Positions 9,250 through 18,606 are shown, counted from the stretch's first letter. The stretch is 64,000 nucleotides of DNA from Paenibacillus segetis (GCF_014639155.1 NZ_BMFT01000001.1:620001-684000); one strand, 5' to 3'. Program-made: numbers and translations. The notes: generated by a model from the letters alone, not told the origin.

Positions 9250-10319
9250 TGAATCTGGGATCAGACGTTGGGATAAACATAGATGAACAACAAGACTGTT
9301 ATATTCTAGCAGTCGAGACAAGCTGTGATGAAACTTCAGCCGCCGTCGTTAAAAATGGCAAAGAAGTATTGTCAAATTTAATTGCAAGTCAAATTGAAAC
9401 GCACAAGGCGTTTGGTGGTGTTGTACCTGAGGTAGCTTCACGTAAGCATGTAGAGAGCATTACGCTGATGCTGGAGGAAGCGATCAAAGAGGCGGGAATC
9501 CCTCCGGAGAAGTTGTCGGCGATTGCCGTAACCGAAGGTCCGGGGCTAGTGGGAGCACTACTCGTTGGAATTATGGCCGCTAAGAGTCTCGCGTTTGCAT
9601 TGGATAAGCCCCTCATAGGAACGCATCATATTGCTGGACATATATATGCTAACCAGCTAACCAAGGATATGCAGTATCCTTGTATGGCGCTTGTCGTGTC
9701 GGGGGGACATACGGAGCTTGTGTTGATGGAGAAAGAAGGAAGCTTTGTTCTCATTGGCCGGACACGGGATGATGCTGTAGGAGAAGCTTATGATAAAGTA
9801 GCTAGGGCACTTGGATTTCCTTATCCAGGTGGTCCGTATGTAGATAAGCTAGCAGGCGAATCTGAAGAAGTGGAGAACTTACCAAGAGCATGGCTGGAGC
9901 CGGGTAGTTATGATTTCAGCTTTAGTGGTCTGAAATCCGCTGTATTAAATGCGGTTAATCAGCATCAGATGCGTGGTGATAGTCAATTTCAGGCGGCTAT
10001 AGCACGAGGGTTTCAGGAATCTGTAATCGAAGTGTTAGTGGAAAAAGCTATTCGTGCGATGAGAGAAACCAGCGCAGTACAGCTTCTACTCTGCGGAGGG
10101 GTTGCTGCAAACCGGGGATTACGTGCGGCATTGGCCGAGCGTTGTCAGCGGGAAAATATCACATTACTGATTCCACCGCTGATCTATTGTACGGATAACG
10201 CCGCTATGATCGGTGCGGCGGCTTACTTGAAATGGAAGAACGGCGAGTTCTCAAATCTTGCATTGAAAGCAGAGCCTTCATTATCTTTGGAGGATTGGTC
10301 AGTGGCTGCTTCAAGCTAG
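9249..10319 (+). CDS. tsaD: tRNA N6-adenosine threonylcarbamoyltransferase TsaD
   Basis: A 356-residue Kae1/YgjD enzyme. It has [23 protein letters not shown], the metal-binding HxxxH in [11 protein letters not shown] (about 126-130), VSGGHTELV, and a C-terminal CTDNAAMIG with the third metal ligand. It catalyses the last step of t6A synthesis with TsaB and TsaE. One-base overlap with rimI. The ten or so residues before the conserved core ([13 protein letters not shown]) are an extra N-terminal tail. Transcription ends at a hairpin at 10346-10390. Confidence 0.96.
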   Translation: MNLGSDVGINIDEQQDCYILAVETSCDETSAAVVKNGKEVLSNLIASQIETHKAFGGVVPEVASRKHVESITLMLEEAIKEAGIPPEKLSAIAVTEGPGLVGALLVGIMAAKSLAFALDKPLIGTHHIAGHIYANQLTKDMQYPCMALVVSGGHTELVLMEKEGSFVLIGRTRDDAVGEAYDKVARALGFPYPGGPYVDKLAGESEEVENLPRAWLEPGSYDFSFSGLKSAVLNAVNQHQMRGDSQFQAAIARGFQESVIEVLVEKAIRAMRETSAVQLLLCGGVAANRGLRAALAERCQRENITLLIPPLIYCTDNAAMIGAAAYLKWKNGEFSNLALKAEPSLSLEDWSVAASS

Positions 10320-10345
10320 GAATAAGCAGTATAGAATAATCTAAC

Positions 10346-10390
10346 AAGAGGCCTGCAATCTGGTTCATTGAACTAGGTTGCAGGCCTCTT
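10346..10390. terminator. Bidirectional terminator hairpin between tsaD and the bactofilin operon
   Basis: Thirteen-base perfect arms AAGAGGCCTGCAA / TTGCAGGCCTCTT with a 19-base loop between convergent genes. The T-run is weak on both sides, so efficiency is uncertain. Confidence 0.65.
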
Positions 10391-10408
10391 ATATATCGTA
10401 AGGTACTT

Positions 10409-10873
10409 CTACCAGGTTTTATATGCTGCTTCTTCTTCCACTCTTTGAGCGCTATCCTTAACAGCAGAAGCCTTGGAATTTGGAGCGAGTTCTACCTTGG
10501 CTGCTACGGATTCCGTAGCACTTCCCATTTGACTGTTTCCTTCAAATATACTTCCTTCTTCTATGCTAAGGGTTGTTGCTTTGATATTTCCGTATAGCTT
10601 ACCTTTGGCTGTAATGGTTAATTTACTTCTAGCTTGTACATTACCGTTCACTGTTCCTGCAATAATAACGTTTCTGGCAACAATGTTGGAGTGAACATGT
10701 CCGTTGTCGCCAATGGTGACATCGCCCTCACATTCGATATCCCCAGTAATTTGTCCCTCAACTCGGACTCCTGCATCCGATTTAATAATCCCTTCAAATA
10801 TACTACCTTCACCAATAATCGTATCTGTAGTATTTGGATCTAGTTTGACTGTCTTACCTTTACTCTTAAACAT
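10409..10873 (-). CDS. Bactofilin, copy 2
   Basis: A 154-residue bactofilin clearly related to the protein at 1170-1571: both share a DTIIGEGS/DTLIGQGT entry, a beta-helix of short Gly/Val repeats (GQITGDIECEGDVTIGDNG) and a SIFEGNSQM / GILNGNSKM exit. The helix spans about residues 15-115; the C-terminal 35 residues are Ala/Glu-rich and differ from copy 1. Its ATG overlaps the stop of the upstream M23 gene by one base, so the peptidase and scaffold are tightly coupled. Likely a membrane-associated filament that positions the peptidase. Confidence 0.9.
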   Translation of the reverse strand: MFKSKGKTVKLDPNTTDTIIGEGSIFEGIIKSDAGVRVEGQITGDIECEGDVTIGDNGHVHSNIVARNVIIAGTVNGNVQARSKLTITAKGKLYGNIKATTLSIEEGSIFEGNSQMGSATESVAAKVELAPNSKASAVKDSAQRVEEEAAYKTW

Positions 10874-11898
10874 TACAATCCATCTTCCTCTCTAGGCATT
10901 GTTAGGTATATTTCGGGATCAATCGTGTTTCCATTCTTAACAACCTCTATATGCAAGTGCGGTCCTGTGCTTCGGCCAGTTGAACCAAGTTCACCAATGG
11001 TGTCACCTTGCTTGACCTCAGCTCCAATGGTGGTAGTTACCTTTTTCATATGCAGATAGTTTGTTTGCAAGCCAGAAGGATGTGAGATCGTCACGTAATT
11101 TCCGCGGGCACTGCTATATCCAATGTCGATAACTTTTCCATTTGCTGCTGCGTAAATGGGGTCTCCTAGTTGTCCTCCAATATCCAGACCACTATGTAGC
11201 CGGAGTTTTCTAGTAAAGGGATCTTTACGACTTCCAAAGTCCGAAGTAATTCGTGTTGAAACCGTTGGCCATTTGGTAGGAAGAATCATCATCATTTCTT
11301 TGTAATCTTCAATCGTTATTTTTGTTTCCTCTAATCTAGATTGTAAATCGGGTATTTGCTGTAGCGAATGGGTAATGCTCTCTTTCGTATCTTGGATAAG
11401 ATCAAGGATATCTTCATCGGATAATGGAATGGATTCACCGCCCATACCCTCACTTTGTTCAAGAGAGTCCTGAGAAGGCTCTGATGAGAGAGGTGACTTA
11501 GATTTGGACTGCGTAGCCTCAGTATTGTCTCCTGTGATGGATTTCAGATCAGTTTCAAGTTTCTCCAACTCAGTCATTTTGGCTTCGATACTCTTTGACT
11601 TCTCGGAAAGAACAAGTAGCTCTGTGAGTAATTTATCGATGGTCTCATCTTTGTCGTCAACCGTAGTTTGAAGACGATTTGAGGAGTTTGAGAGTTCTGC
11701 TTCCAGTGTATTAATAGCATTGGAATTACCTCTGTTAATCGTGAATAAGACCATAATCATAATGATCAAAAATATAACTGCGAAGGAACTCACTAATAGA
11801 GTGGCCAAACGCAGTTTGAAACGGAATACCGGATTTGTACCTTCCGGCACAATCATAATGGTATACCGCTTATTGGTAGGCTTGAATCGAAATTTCAT
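10873..11898 (-). CDS. Membrane-anchored M23 peptidoglycan endopeptidase, copy 2
   Basis: A 341-residue protein: basic N-terminus (MKFRFKPTNKRYT), one transmembrane helix (about 23-50), a coiled coil (about 60-115), a Ser/Gln-rich linker, and an M23 domain with HSGLDIGG (HxxxD) and HLHIEV (HxH). The start at 11898 is set by AGGAGG nine bases upstream; an in-frame ATG at 11928 would add ten residues. Same architecture as the protein at 1602-2591 but with a longer linker. The active site should be extracytoplasmic, with the short cytoplasmic tail free to meet bactofilin. Confidence 0.9.
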   Translation of the reverse strand: MKFRFKPTNKRYTIMIVPEGTNPVFRFKLRLATLLVSSFAVIFLIIMIMVLFTINRGNSNAINTLEAELSNSSNRLQTTVDDKDETIDKLLTELLVLSEKSKSIEAKMTELEKLETDLKSITGDNTEATQSKSKSPLSSEPSQDSLEQSEGMGGESIPLSDEDILDLIQDTKESITHSLQQIPDLQSRLEETKITIEDYKEMMMILPTKWPTVSTRITSDFGSRKDPFTRKLRLHSGLDIGGQLGDPIYAAANGKVIDIGYSSARGNYVTISHPSGLQTNYLHMKKVTTTIGAEVKQGDTIGELGSTGRSTGPHLHIEVVKNGNTIDPEIYLTMPREEDGL

Positions 11899-12158
11899 AC
11901 TAACTTTCCTCCTAAATATTCCAATCATGAATCTGAGATAAATACTGAAAGATGCGATAAGAATACGGAAATATTGTATTAATGTTTTACTGCCACTTGA
12001 TTTAATTCGGCAAATAATTCCAAATACCTTCTACTTCGAAATATTTCTTCAAGTTTTATAGTCTTAGGAGGAATTTGTCGAAATAAAGCGAAATATATGA
12101 TTTATAAGTAATAAATTTACAGCACTTATAGAAATTAATTATCGTAAGGAGGGAATTT

Positions 12159-13247
12159 ATGATTAGATTTGCCGGAATTGATGTTGGAAATGATAGCGTC
12201 AAATTAGTGGTTGACGGATCACAGCAACCTATAATTATTCCGAGTGTAGTCTCACCAGGGTATGATCGGCATGTGTTACAAGAGGAGGACTCTCCGATAA
12301 AGGCTCTGGACGTAAGAATCTACAGCCCCAAATTGAAGAAGAAAAATGAGCGTTATTTTGTTGGCCTGCTGGCTATGGAGGATCAGGATAACTCAGAGCT
12401 TGAAGAGACGGATAATAAGGCTACCAGTGATCAGTCGCTCGTTGTAGCGTTAACAGCACTCGCTTTTGCTGCACTTACGGGCAAGACTTATTCTTCTACT
12501 GAAGGTGGAAAGGAAGAAGTAGAATACATAATCGGTACGGGTTTACCTGTTCGCACCTTTGTTTCATTCCATACAATCTTCGAGGAACGTCTCGTAGGAG
12601 AACATGAAGTGACCTTCTTATCCACCCCTGAACTTCGTGGAAAAACCGTACGAGTGAATATTCGCCGTGCGGTTGTTTCAGTTGAAGGAGCGGCAGCATT
12701 ATTCCATTTGGCAACAAATGATAATTTGCAGATTAGAAATGAAGAGTTACACAGCGGGGTCATCGGGGTTTGTGAAATTGGTGCTTTGACAACGGACTTT
12801 CCAGTTGTGAAGCGAATGAATATTGATAATCAATTTAGTACAGGTGAGCAATTCGGGCTTGCGACTTATTTGGATGCTATTATTCGTGACGTTGAGGATC
12901 AATTCGGATACCGCTTTGCAAGTCGGGCGAAATTAATTCAACGAATCCGCAACCGCGAATTCACGATTCAACGTGTGGGAGAAGGAAAGGCTGATATTCG
13001 GCCGATTGTTGATGTGTATTTTGGACGAGCAGCTCAGAAACTTGTTGATTTGATCAAAAAACGGTGGAAGAAGTACCCGGATATTGAATGCTTCTATGTA
13101 CTCGGTGGTGGAGCGGCAGCGCTACGGACCTATATGGTCGATTCAGCTGGAAATATGCGCCTTCGATTCGAGGAGAATAGCGAGTTATTGAATGTACACG
13201 GATATTTAAAATTGGCTAAGAACAAGGCAGTTCCAGCGGTAAATTAA
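12159..13247 (+). CDS. ParM/StbA-like actin-family protein
   Basis: A 362-residue actin-like ATPase of the ParM/Alp group. It begins FAGIDVGNDSVKLVVDG (phosphate-1 loop), has YIIGTGLPVRTF, a VCEIGALTTDF phosphate-2 region (where canonical members have DIGG) and VLGGGAAAL near residue 322 (adenosine loop). ParM proteins build dynamic filaments for plasmid segregation; chromosomal relatives are common in Paenibacillus and Bacillus and their roles are mostly unknown. No ParR-like DNA-binding gene lies downstream. AAGGAGGG precedes the ATG. It is monocistronic, divergent from the bactofilin/M23 operon. Confidence 0.82.
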   Translation: MIRFAGIDVGNDSVKLVVDGSQQPIIIPSVVSPGYDRHVLQEEDSPIKALDVRIYSPKLKKKNERYFVGLLAMEDQDNSELEETDNKATSDQSLVVALTALAFAALTGKTYSSTEGGKEEVEYIIGTGLPVRTFVSFHTIFEERLVGEHEVTFLSTPELRGKTVRVNIRRAVVSVEGAAALFHLATNDNLQIRNEELHSGVIGVCEIGALTTDFPVVKRMNIDNQFSTGEQFGLATYLDAIIRDVEDQFGYRFASRAKLIQRIRNREFTIQRVGEGKADIRPIVDVYFGRAAQKLVDLIKKRWKKYPDIECFYVLGGGAAALRTYMVDSAGNMRLRFEENSELLNVHGYLKLAKNKAVPAVN

Positions 13248-13255
13248 TATATTGC

Positions 13256-13290
13256 GACCCTATTGGATCAACCAATAGGGTCCTTTATAT
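13256..13290 (+). terminator. Terminator after the ParM-like gene
   Basis: Perfect 11-base arms GACCCTATTGG / CCAATAGGGTC with a five-base loop, then a short T-rich stretch. It lies between convergent genes and could serve both. Confidence 0.7.
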
Positions 13291-13302
13291 TAATGTGAGT
13301 CA

Positions 13303-13683
13303 TTATTTTTTTCTTTCTAGCTGCATTGGGTCGAAATTAACTATAACATTCTCTGCCCCTGAGGTAACTTCGTAATTCCAGTTCAACATGCCACCCTCGT
13401 AGTTATGAACTTGTTCGAATCCGTAGTGTTTGAAAAAGTTTGCTACTTCAAAGCTTCTACGCCCACTTCGGCATATAAACACATATTCTCTGTCTTTAGC
13501 GAAATCTTCGATATACCGGGCAATTTCCCCCATTGGAATGAGAGGGATACCAGGAATATGTGCCTCAGTATATTCGTCATACTCCCTAACATCAATGATC
13601 AGAGTGTCATCATTAGGGTCTTGAATTAGTTGATGAAGTTCGTCACTGTTAATATGAGATATGCCACCGATAAGAATACCCAT
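13303..13683 (-). CDS. Rhodanese-like domain protein
   Basis: A 126-residue single-domain rhodanese. The aspartate-arginine entry is LIIDVREYDEY and the active-site loop is CRSGRRS (cysteine about residue 70), so persulfide or sulfur transfer is plausible. No signal peptide. It lies 36 bases downstream of a cysteine synthase on the same strand, which suggests a shared role in sulfur handling. Partner acceptor unknown. Confidence 0.9.
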   Translation of the reverse strand: MGILIGGISHINSDELHQLIQDPNDDTLIIDVREYDEYTEAHIPGIPLIPMGEIARYIEDFAKDREYVFICRSGRRSFEVANFFKHYGFEQVHNYEGGMLNWNYEVTSGAENVIVNFDPMQLERKK

Positions 13684-13719
13684 TTACAATACACCTCGCT
13701 TTAATAATCTTAGTTTTAC

Positions 13720-14640
13720 TTAAAATACATCCATACTAAGGTATCGTTCTCCTGTATCAGGAGCGATGCAGAGGATACGTTTACCCGTACCGAGTTTACG
13801 AGCAAACTGAAGTGCTGTCCACACGGAGGCTCCGGCAGACGGACCGACTAGGATTCCTTCTAAGGCAGCAAGCTGGCGCGTAGTTTCCAATGCATCTTCA
13901 TCTGTGACTTGGACTATCTCGTCATAAACTTCAGTATTCAGGACGGAAGGGATGAATCCAGGACTTGTTCCAACAAGTTTATGTGGACCTGGTTGCCCAC
14001 CAGATAAGACAGGGGAACCTTTTGGTTCAACGACGATAACAGAAATACCGGGAATGTGTTCACGGAGATATTCACCTGTTCCGGTTACCGTTCCGCCCGT
14101 TCCAGAAGTGGCGACGAACATATCCAAATGTCCCTCCATTTGCTGGTATATCTCCGGACCTGTAGTAAGTCGGTGAATTTGTGGATTCGCTGCGTTCTGA
14201 AATTGTTGTGGCATGAAGCTACCCGGAATTTGCCCTAGTAATTCTAGTGCTTTCTCGATGGAACCAGGCATCCTTTTTGCGGCGGGAGTCAAAATGACCT
14301 CTGCACCATAGGCTTTAAGAATGTTAATTCTTTCTTTGGTCATATTATCTGGCATAACGAGAATGGCCTTATATCCTTTGGCGGCAGCGTTCATGGCTAA
14401 TCCAATGCCCGTATTTCCACTTGTGGGTTCTATTATAGTAGCTCCGGGTTTCAACCTGCCTGACGCTTCCGCCTCAGAGATCATAAAGGAGGCAGCACGG
14501 TCTTTAACACTTCCGCTTGGATTGAAGTATTCGAGCTTGACGTAAACTTCCGCATCCTGTCCCCCAAGTAGACGATTTAACTTGACGACAGGTGTCTCAC
14601 CGACTAGATCCGTGATGTTATTTACCACTTTGCAGTCCAA
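13720..14640 (-). CDS. cysK: Cysteine synthase (O-acetylserine sulfhydrylase)
   Basis: A PLP-dependent enzyme of about 306 residues. The PLP lysine lies in GSVKDRAA, the substrate loop is PTSGNTGIGLA, the phosphate loop is TSGTGGTVTG, and the C-terminal serine motif is GPSAGAS. It makes cysteine from O-acetylserine and sulfide. I prefer the TTG at 14640 (AAAGGTGG eight bases upstream), which gives the usual family length; an ATG at 14700 would add 20 atypical residues. Whether it is CysK or a CysM-type paralogue cannot be settled by eye. Adjacent to the rhodanese gene. Confidence 0.9.
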   Translation of the reverse strand: MDCKVVNNITDLVGETPVVKLNRLLGGQDAEVYVKLEYFNPSGSVKDRAASFMISEAEASGRLKPGATIIEPTSGNTGIGLAMNAAAKGYKAILVMPDNMTKERINILKAYGAEVILTPAAKRMPGSIEKALELLGQIPGSFMPQQFQNAANPQIHRLTTGPEIYQQMEGHLDMFVATSGTGGTVTGTGEYLREHIPGISVIVVEPKGSPVLSGGQPGPHKLVGTSPGFIPSVLNTEVYDEIVQVTDEDALETTRQLAALEGILVGPSAGASVWTALQFARKLGTGKRILCIAPDTGERYLSMDVF

Positions 14641-14848
14641 AGTAATCCCACCTTTCCCCGTTTTCTTATATATATTATCGGTTAAATGAGCCTCTTTCAA
14701 GCAAGGAGAGGGACGTGCTGATTCTCAATGAATCGAAAGTATGTTAAAATATCCCTAACTTACCATGAATAATTTGGTAATTGTCATCTTGAAGTCAGTA
14801 GTGAATTAATTCACATTATTCTTATTTTAAGAAGGGGGTTGTTACATA

Positions 14849-15352
14849 ATGGCTGTTGCAGCAAAACGCACATTTGCAGGTTGGTTGTTAATTGTACTTC
14901 AGGCTCTACTTGGAGTAGGTGCCGTGGCTGGTGGTTCATTTCTGGTTATAGATCCAAGTGGAGGAATGATGGGGATGCCTTCGGACATGATGAAGGTAAC
15001 GCTATTTCCTGATTATCTGATCCCAGGGATCATTTTACTGCTAGGTCTCGGTGTATTTCCGCTCATCGTTATGTCGGCTCTCATTAACAAGTGGGACTGG
15101 GGGTTGGGGGAGAAGCTGAACGTATTCAAGCATCTTCACTGGTCGTGGACCTTTTCGCTATACATCGGATTCATGCTCATTATTTGGATAACGGTTCAAG
15201 CTTATATTCTTGAAGTCATGGCGATCATTCATGTTGTTTATATAGCCCTCGGTTTGGCTATTCAAGTTGTAACGTTGTTGCCATCCGTTAGTAGTTATTA
15301 CATGAGAGCGACTTCGGATTCCAACCGCGGAGGAGAGCGTATTGCAAGTTAA
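14849..15352 (+). CDS. Small integral membrane protein of unknown function
   Basis: A 167-residue protein with four hydrophobic segments (about 10-32, 52-78, 98-120, 122-145), a Met-rich loop after the first (GGMMGMPSDMMK) and a short basic tail. I do not recognise a family. GGGGG lies 11-15 bases before the ATG. It is a single-gene unit followed by a hairpin at 15385-15432 and then by the DnaA-box cluster. Confidence 0.75.
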   Translation: MAVAAKRTFAGWLLIVLQALLGVGAVAGGSFLVIDPSGGMMGMPSDMMKVTLFPDYLIPGIILLLGLGVFPLIVMSALINKWDWGLGEKLNVFKHLHWSWTFSLYIGFMLIIWITVQAYILEVMAIIHVVYIALGLAIQVVTLLPSVSSYYMRATSDSNRGGERIAS

Positions 15353-15384
15353 AAGAAACGGTTGGTTATAATGAGATAAATAGA

Positions 15385-15440
15385 GAAGTGCCTGAAATGT
15401 TGTCGTAACATTTACTCGGTACTTTTCTATTTTTTTGTTA
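15385..15440 (+). terminator. Terminator after the small membrane protein gene
   Basis: Imperfect stem AAGTGCC...GGTACTT with inner AATGTT/AACATT pairing, followed by a T-rich run (15424-15437). Confidence 0.65.
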
Positions 15441-15486
15441 AATAGTTGTGTCAGGTGTAAACGAATTTGTCAAGATGTGTACAAAG

Positions 15487-15637
15487 TTATCCACAGATTG
15501 TCGATAGAATTCATGAAAGAAAGATGAAAGCTTGCGTACCAAGAGGTTGAAGATTTTGATGGAAAACGGTCATTTTTTTCAGAAAACTGTGGATAGTGTG
15601 AATAAGTCAGTGGATAAGATTAGAAAATCATGGATAA
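15487..15637. promoter_or_regulatory. Cluster of DnaA-box-like sites
   Basis: Four sites in 151 bases of non-coding DNA: TTATCCACA (15487-15495, perfect, plus strand); TGTGGATAG (15588-15596), AGTGGATAA (15609-15617) and CATGGATAA (15629-15637), the last three on the minus strand with one, one and two mismatches. The surrounding DNA is AT-rich. Nothing nearby codes for replication proteins. It could be a DnaA-titrating or DnaA-regulatory site; the 410-base gap 15353-15762 otherwise holds only two terminators. Confidence 0.55.
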
Positions 15638-15651
15638 TCCCGGTTTGAAGG

Positions 15652-15679
15652 TAAAAAAAACGACCTAAGAGGTCGTTTT
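15652..15679 (-). terminator. Terminator after the ABC-F gene
   Basis: Ten-base perfect arms AAAACGACCT / AGGTCGTTTT with a three-base loop; on the minus strand it is followed by eight T. It ends the ydiF-type gene. Confidence 0.85.
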
Positions 15680-15762
15680 CATCAAGGATCATTATTTTAC
15701 TGATGTGTATAACCATGTTAATAAAAGATGAGTTTGTTAAGATGGTGTAAAAAAATATTTTT

Positions 15763-17730
15763 TTAAGATTCAGCAGCAAGTGTCTCCCATTCGTCATAAG
15801 CAGCAGTTAATTGTTCTTTATTCTTATCAATAACGGCTTGACGTTCTTGAATTTTGACATAGTCCTGATAAATCTCTGGAAGTGTTAATTCGATCTCTAT
15901 TGCGGTAATGTCGTTCTCCAGTTTTGCAATCAATTGTTCAAGTTGCTCTATGCGGCGCAGACGGTTTCGTTCTTCGCGTTTGGCCTGCTTGTCTGCTTCA
16001 AAAGAAGCGGCACCTGATTTGGCGACTGATGGATCAGGTTGAGTTGCTGCGCGAGAGGAGGATGCTTTTTTTGCGGCTTCTTCCGCTGCCCGCTCGGCAG
16101 CAAGCTCTGAAAGTTCCTGCTTTTTCGCTAAATAATCGTCATAATTCCCCAGGAAATGATCTGCTCCACCAGGATGAAGCTCAACTATACGCTCCGCCAT
16201 TTTATTAAGGAAATATCGGTCATGAGAGATAAACAAGAGAGTTCCATCGTATTCGAGCAGTGCTGATTCCAACACTTCTTTACTGTACAAATCCAAATGG
16301 TTTGTAGGTTCATCGAGAATGAGAACATTGGCTTTCAGAAGCATTAATTTAGTCAGTGCAACTCGAGCTTTCTCGCCACCACTTAGTGCTGATACTTTCT
16401 TAAGTACATCATCGCCACTGAATAGGAAATTACCGAGCACACTGCGAATACGTGCTTCTTCTAAATGGGGAAATGTGCCCCAGACTTCTTCTAATACTGT
16501 ATTTTGCAGATTTAGATGAGTTTGCTCTTGGTCATAATAACCTAGTTTTACTTTAGCTCCCCATGTAAGTGTCCCAGTGGAGGGTTCAAGGTCACCAATC
16601 AACATTTTCAGTAATGTTGATTTACCAATCCCATTAGGGCCAATTAGTGCAATGGTCTCTCCACGTTTCATGTCGAACGAGACATTCTTGAACAACGGGG
16701 CCATACCATGTTCAAAAGAGTAAGAAAGATTGCTAGCCTGTAGAACGTCCTTGCCCGTCATAATCTCAGCTTCAAAGGAAAAATTGGCTTTCTTAAGATC
16801 TCCAAGCGGACGATCCATGACATCCATCTTTTCAAGTGCTTTGCGTCTGCTTTGGGCACGTTTAGTAGTAGAAGCTCGAACGATATTGCGCTGAATGAAG
16901 GTTTCCATTCGCTCGATTTCATCTTGCTGCTTCTCGTACTGCTTCATTTGGCTCTCAAATTCAGCGGCCTTAAGCTCGATAAAACGACTGTAATTTCCCG
17001 TATATCTGCGGGACTGATTACGTTCGATTTCGACGATTGCGGTCACGAGTCGATCAAGGAAATAACGGTCATGTGAAACGACAAGAAGAGCACCCGAATA
17101 GTTCCGAAGATAGTCTTCCAACCAAGTTAAGGTTTCAATGTCCAAATGGTTTGTTGGCTCATCGAGCATAAGTAAATCCGGGGCTTGAAGCAATATTCGA
17201 GCTAACGCAAGTCGAGTCTTCTGACCGCCACTTAGTGTAGAAATTAGTGTGTCCGGAGCAAAGCTCCCGAAACCCATCCCGTGAAGAATGCTACGAATTC
17301 GTGTCTCTATCTCATATCCACCGTTATCTTTGAACCAGTCGGATTTCGTGGCATAGCGTTCTAGCAAGCTTTGGTAGGCTTTTTCGTTAGCGGCTTGGTC
17401 AGGATCAGCGATTTGTAACTCCATCTGCCGCAGTTCACGTTCGGTATCGAGTAATGGAGCAAATACGTTCAGCATTTCCTCCCAAATGGTACGTTCTGAT
17501 TGTAAGCCACTATTTTGGGCGAGGTAGCCGATCGTTGTTTCCTTGGCTTTGAAAATTTGTCCTCCATCATAGGACATTTCATTAGCTAAAATTTGTAGCA
17601 ATGTTGATTTACCCGCTCCGTTGACACCGACAAGACCGATACGGTCCCGTTCTAATATTTGCAGGCTGATTCCATTTAACACACTTGTGACACCATATAA
17701 TTTAGTAATGTCCGTTGCTTGAAGCAGCAT
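15763..17730 (-). CDS. ydiF: ABC-F family ATP-binding protein (YdiF type)
   Basis: A 655-residue soluble protein with two ABC domains and no membrane segment. Domain 1 has Walker A GVNGAGKST (about residue 38) and signature LSGGQKTRLALAR; domain 2 has GPNGIGKST and LSGGEKARVALTK. The interdomain linker is charged and coiled, and the C-terminal 80 residues form a second coiled coil. ABC-F proteins bind the ribosomal E site. Position beside the tsa/tat/gro genes matches B. subtilis ydiF. The start at 17730 has GGAGGATC upstream; an ATG at 17754 would add eight residues. Confidence 0.92.
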   Translation of the reverse strand: MLLQATDITKLYGVTSVLNGISLQILERDRIGLVGVNGAGKSTLLQILANEMSYDGGQIFKAKETTIGYLAQNSGLQSERTIWEEMLNVFAPLLDTERELRQMELQIADPDQAANEKAYQSLLERYATKSDWFKDNGGYEIETRIRSILHGMGFGSFAPDTLISTLSGGQKTRLALARILLQAPDLLMLDEPTNHLDIETLTWLEDYLRNYSGALLVVSHDRYFLDRLVTAIVEIERNQSRRYTGNYSRFIELKAAEFESQMKQYEKQQDEIERMETFIQRNIVRASTTKRAQSRRKALEKMDVMDRPLGDLKKANFSFEAEIMTGKDVLQASNLSYSFEHGMAPLFKNVSFDMKRGETIALIGPNGIGKSTLLKMLIGDLEPSTGTLTWGAKVKLGYYDQEQTHLNLQNTVLEEVWGTFPHLEEARIRSVLGNFLFSGDDVLKKVSALSGGEKARVALTKLMLLKANVLILDEPTNHLDLYSKEVLESALLEYDGTLLFISHDRYFLNKMAERIVELHPGGADHFLGNYDDYLAKKQELSELAAERAAEEAAKKASSSRAATQPDPSVAKSGAASFEADKQAKREERNRLRRIEQLEQLIAKLENDITAIEIELTLPEIYQDYVKIQERQAVIDKNKEQLTAAYDEWETLAAES

Positions 17731-17985
17731 ATCTATATTGATCCTCCATATCATTAGTAACCTTACTTCGTTTAGGTTAGCAGTTAAGATTTATCTTCTA
17801 ATAGTGTACATGAAAAGAGATCGTAATGCACCGCCCATTGACAGCAAATAACATTGAAGTTATGCGGGCCCCGGGTTCAGTTTTCATTTTGTGCTAACAA
17901 TGATACACTAAGGAAAGAAGTGAATGGTGGAAGGGTAATCATAACGAGGTAACTCTAATTTTCTAAGGCAGTAAGGTGAAGTGAA

Positions 17986-18606
17986 TTGGATATCACAGAT
18001 TTGAAAAGAACACTGCGTCTTCAGATGGAGGATATTCGGTCAAGTATAACTGAAAACTCCCGGAGGGAGCAATCAGAATCAGCCTGTCTGTGGGCGGAAC
18101 AAGAGGTGTTAGGTCCTCTTCGCGCAGCTAAAAGTGGAAGTTTAACGGTGTTCAGTTACGTGTCGTTTCGGGATGAGCCTGATACGCGTTATCTCATTCA
18201 GAATTGTATGGCCCGAGGTGATCGGGTGCTGATACCGAAGATAGGGGCTAATTCCTCGTTACAACTGCATGAATTCATTGATGAAGAAAGTTTAGTCCCT
18301 GGAATATGGGGGATTTCCGAACCAAAGGAGGATGCAGCCATTTGGCCGGTTTCTCATTGGAATAAAATCGATCTTGTGCTTATCCCAGGGCTCGCATACG
18401 ATGCCGAAGGTGGACGGATCGGTTTTGGAGGAGGATATTACGACCGTTTCATTGCGAAGCTTCATTCATTAAATAACGGACAGAGTCATGCCGTGCTCGC
18501 TGCCTTGGCACTGAAGGAACAGTTGATAGCAAGCAATATCCCGATGGAAGATCATGATTTTAGACTGGACATGCTGTTTACAGCGTCCGGCATCATATAT
18601 ATGTAG
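17986..18606 (+). CDS. 5-formyltetrahydrofolate cyclo-ligase
   Basis: A 206-residue MTHFS family protein. It has a basic N-terminal region (KRTLRLQMEDIRSSI), an ATP-binding segment, and the family motif GGRIGFGGGYYDRF near residue 145. It converts 5-formyl-THF to 5,10-methenyl-THF with ATP. TTG start with AAGGTGA eight bases upstream. B. subtilis YqgN is the counterpart, but there it lies elsewhere in the chromosome; here it sits between ydiF and the moaC remnant. Confidence 0.92.
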   Translation: MDITDLKRTLRLQMEDIRSSITENSRREQSESACLWAEQEVLGPLRAAKSGSLTVFSYVSFRDEPDTRYLIQNCMARGDRVLIPKIGANSSLQLHEFIDEESLVPGIWGISEPKEDAAIWPVSHWNKIDLVLIPGLAYDAEGGRIGFGGGYYDRFIAKLHSLNNGQSHAVLAALALKEQLIASNIPMEDHDFRLDMLFTASGIIYM

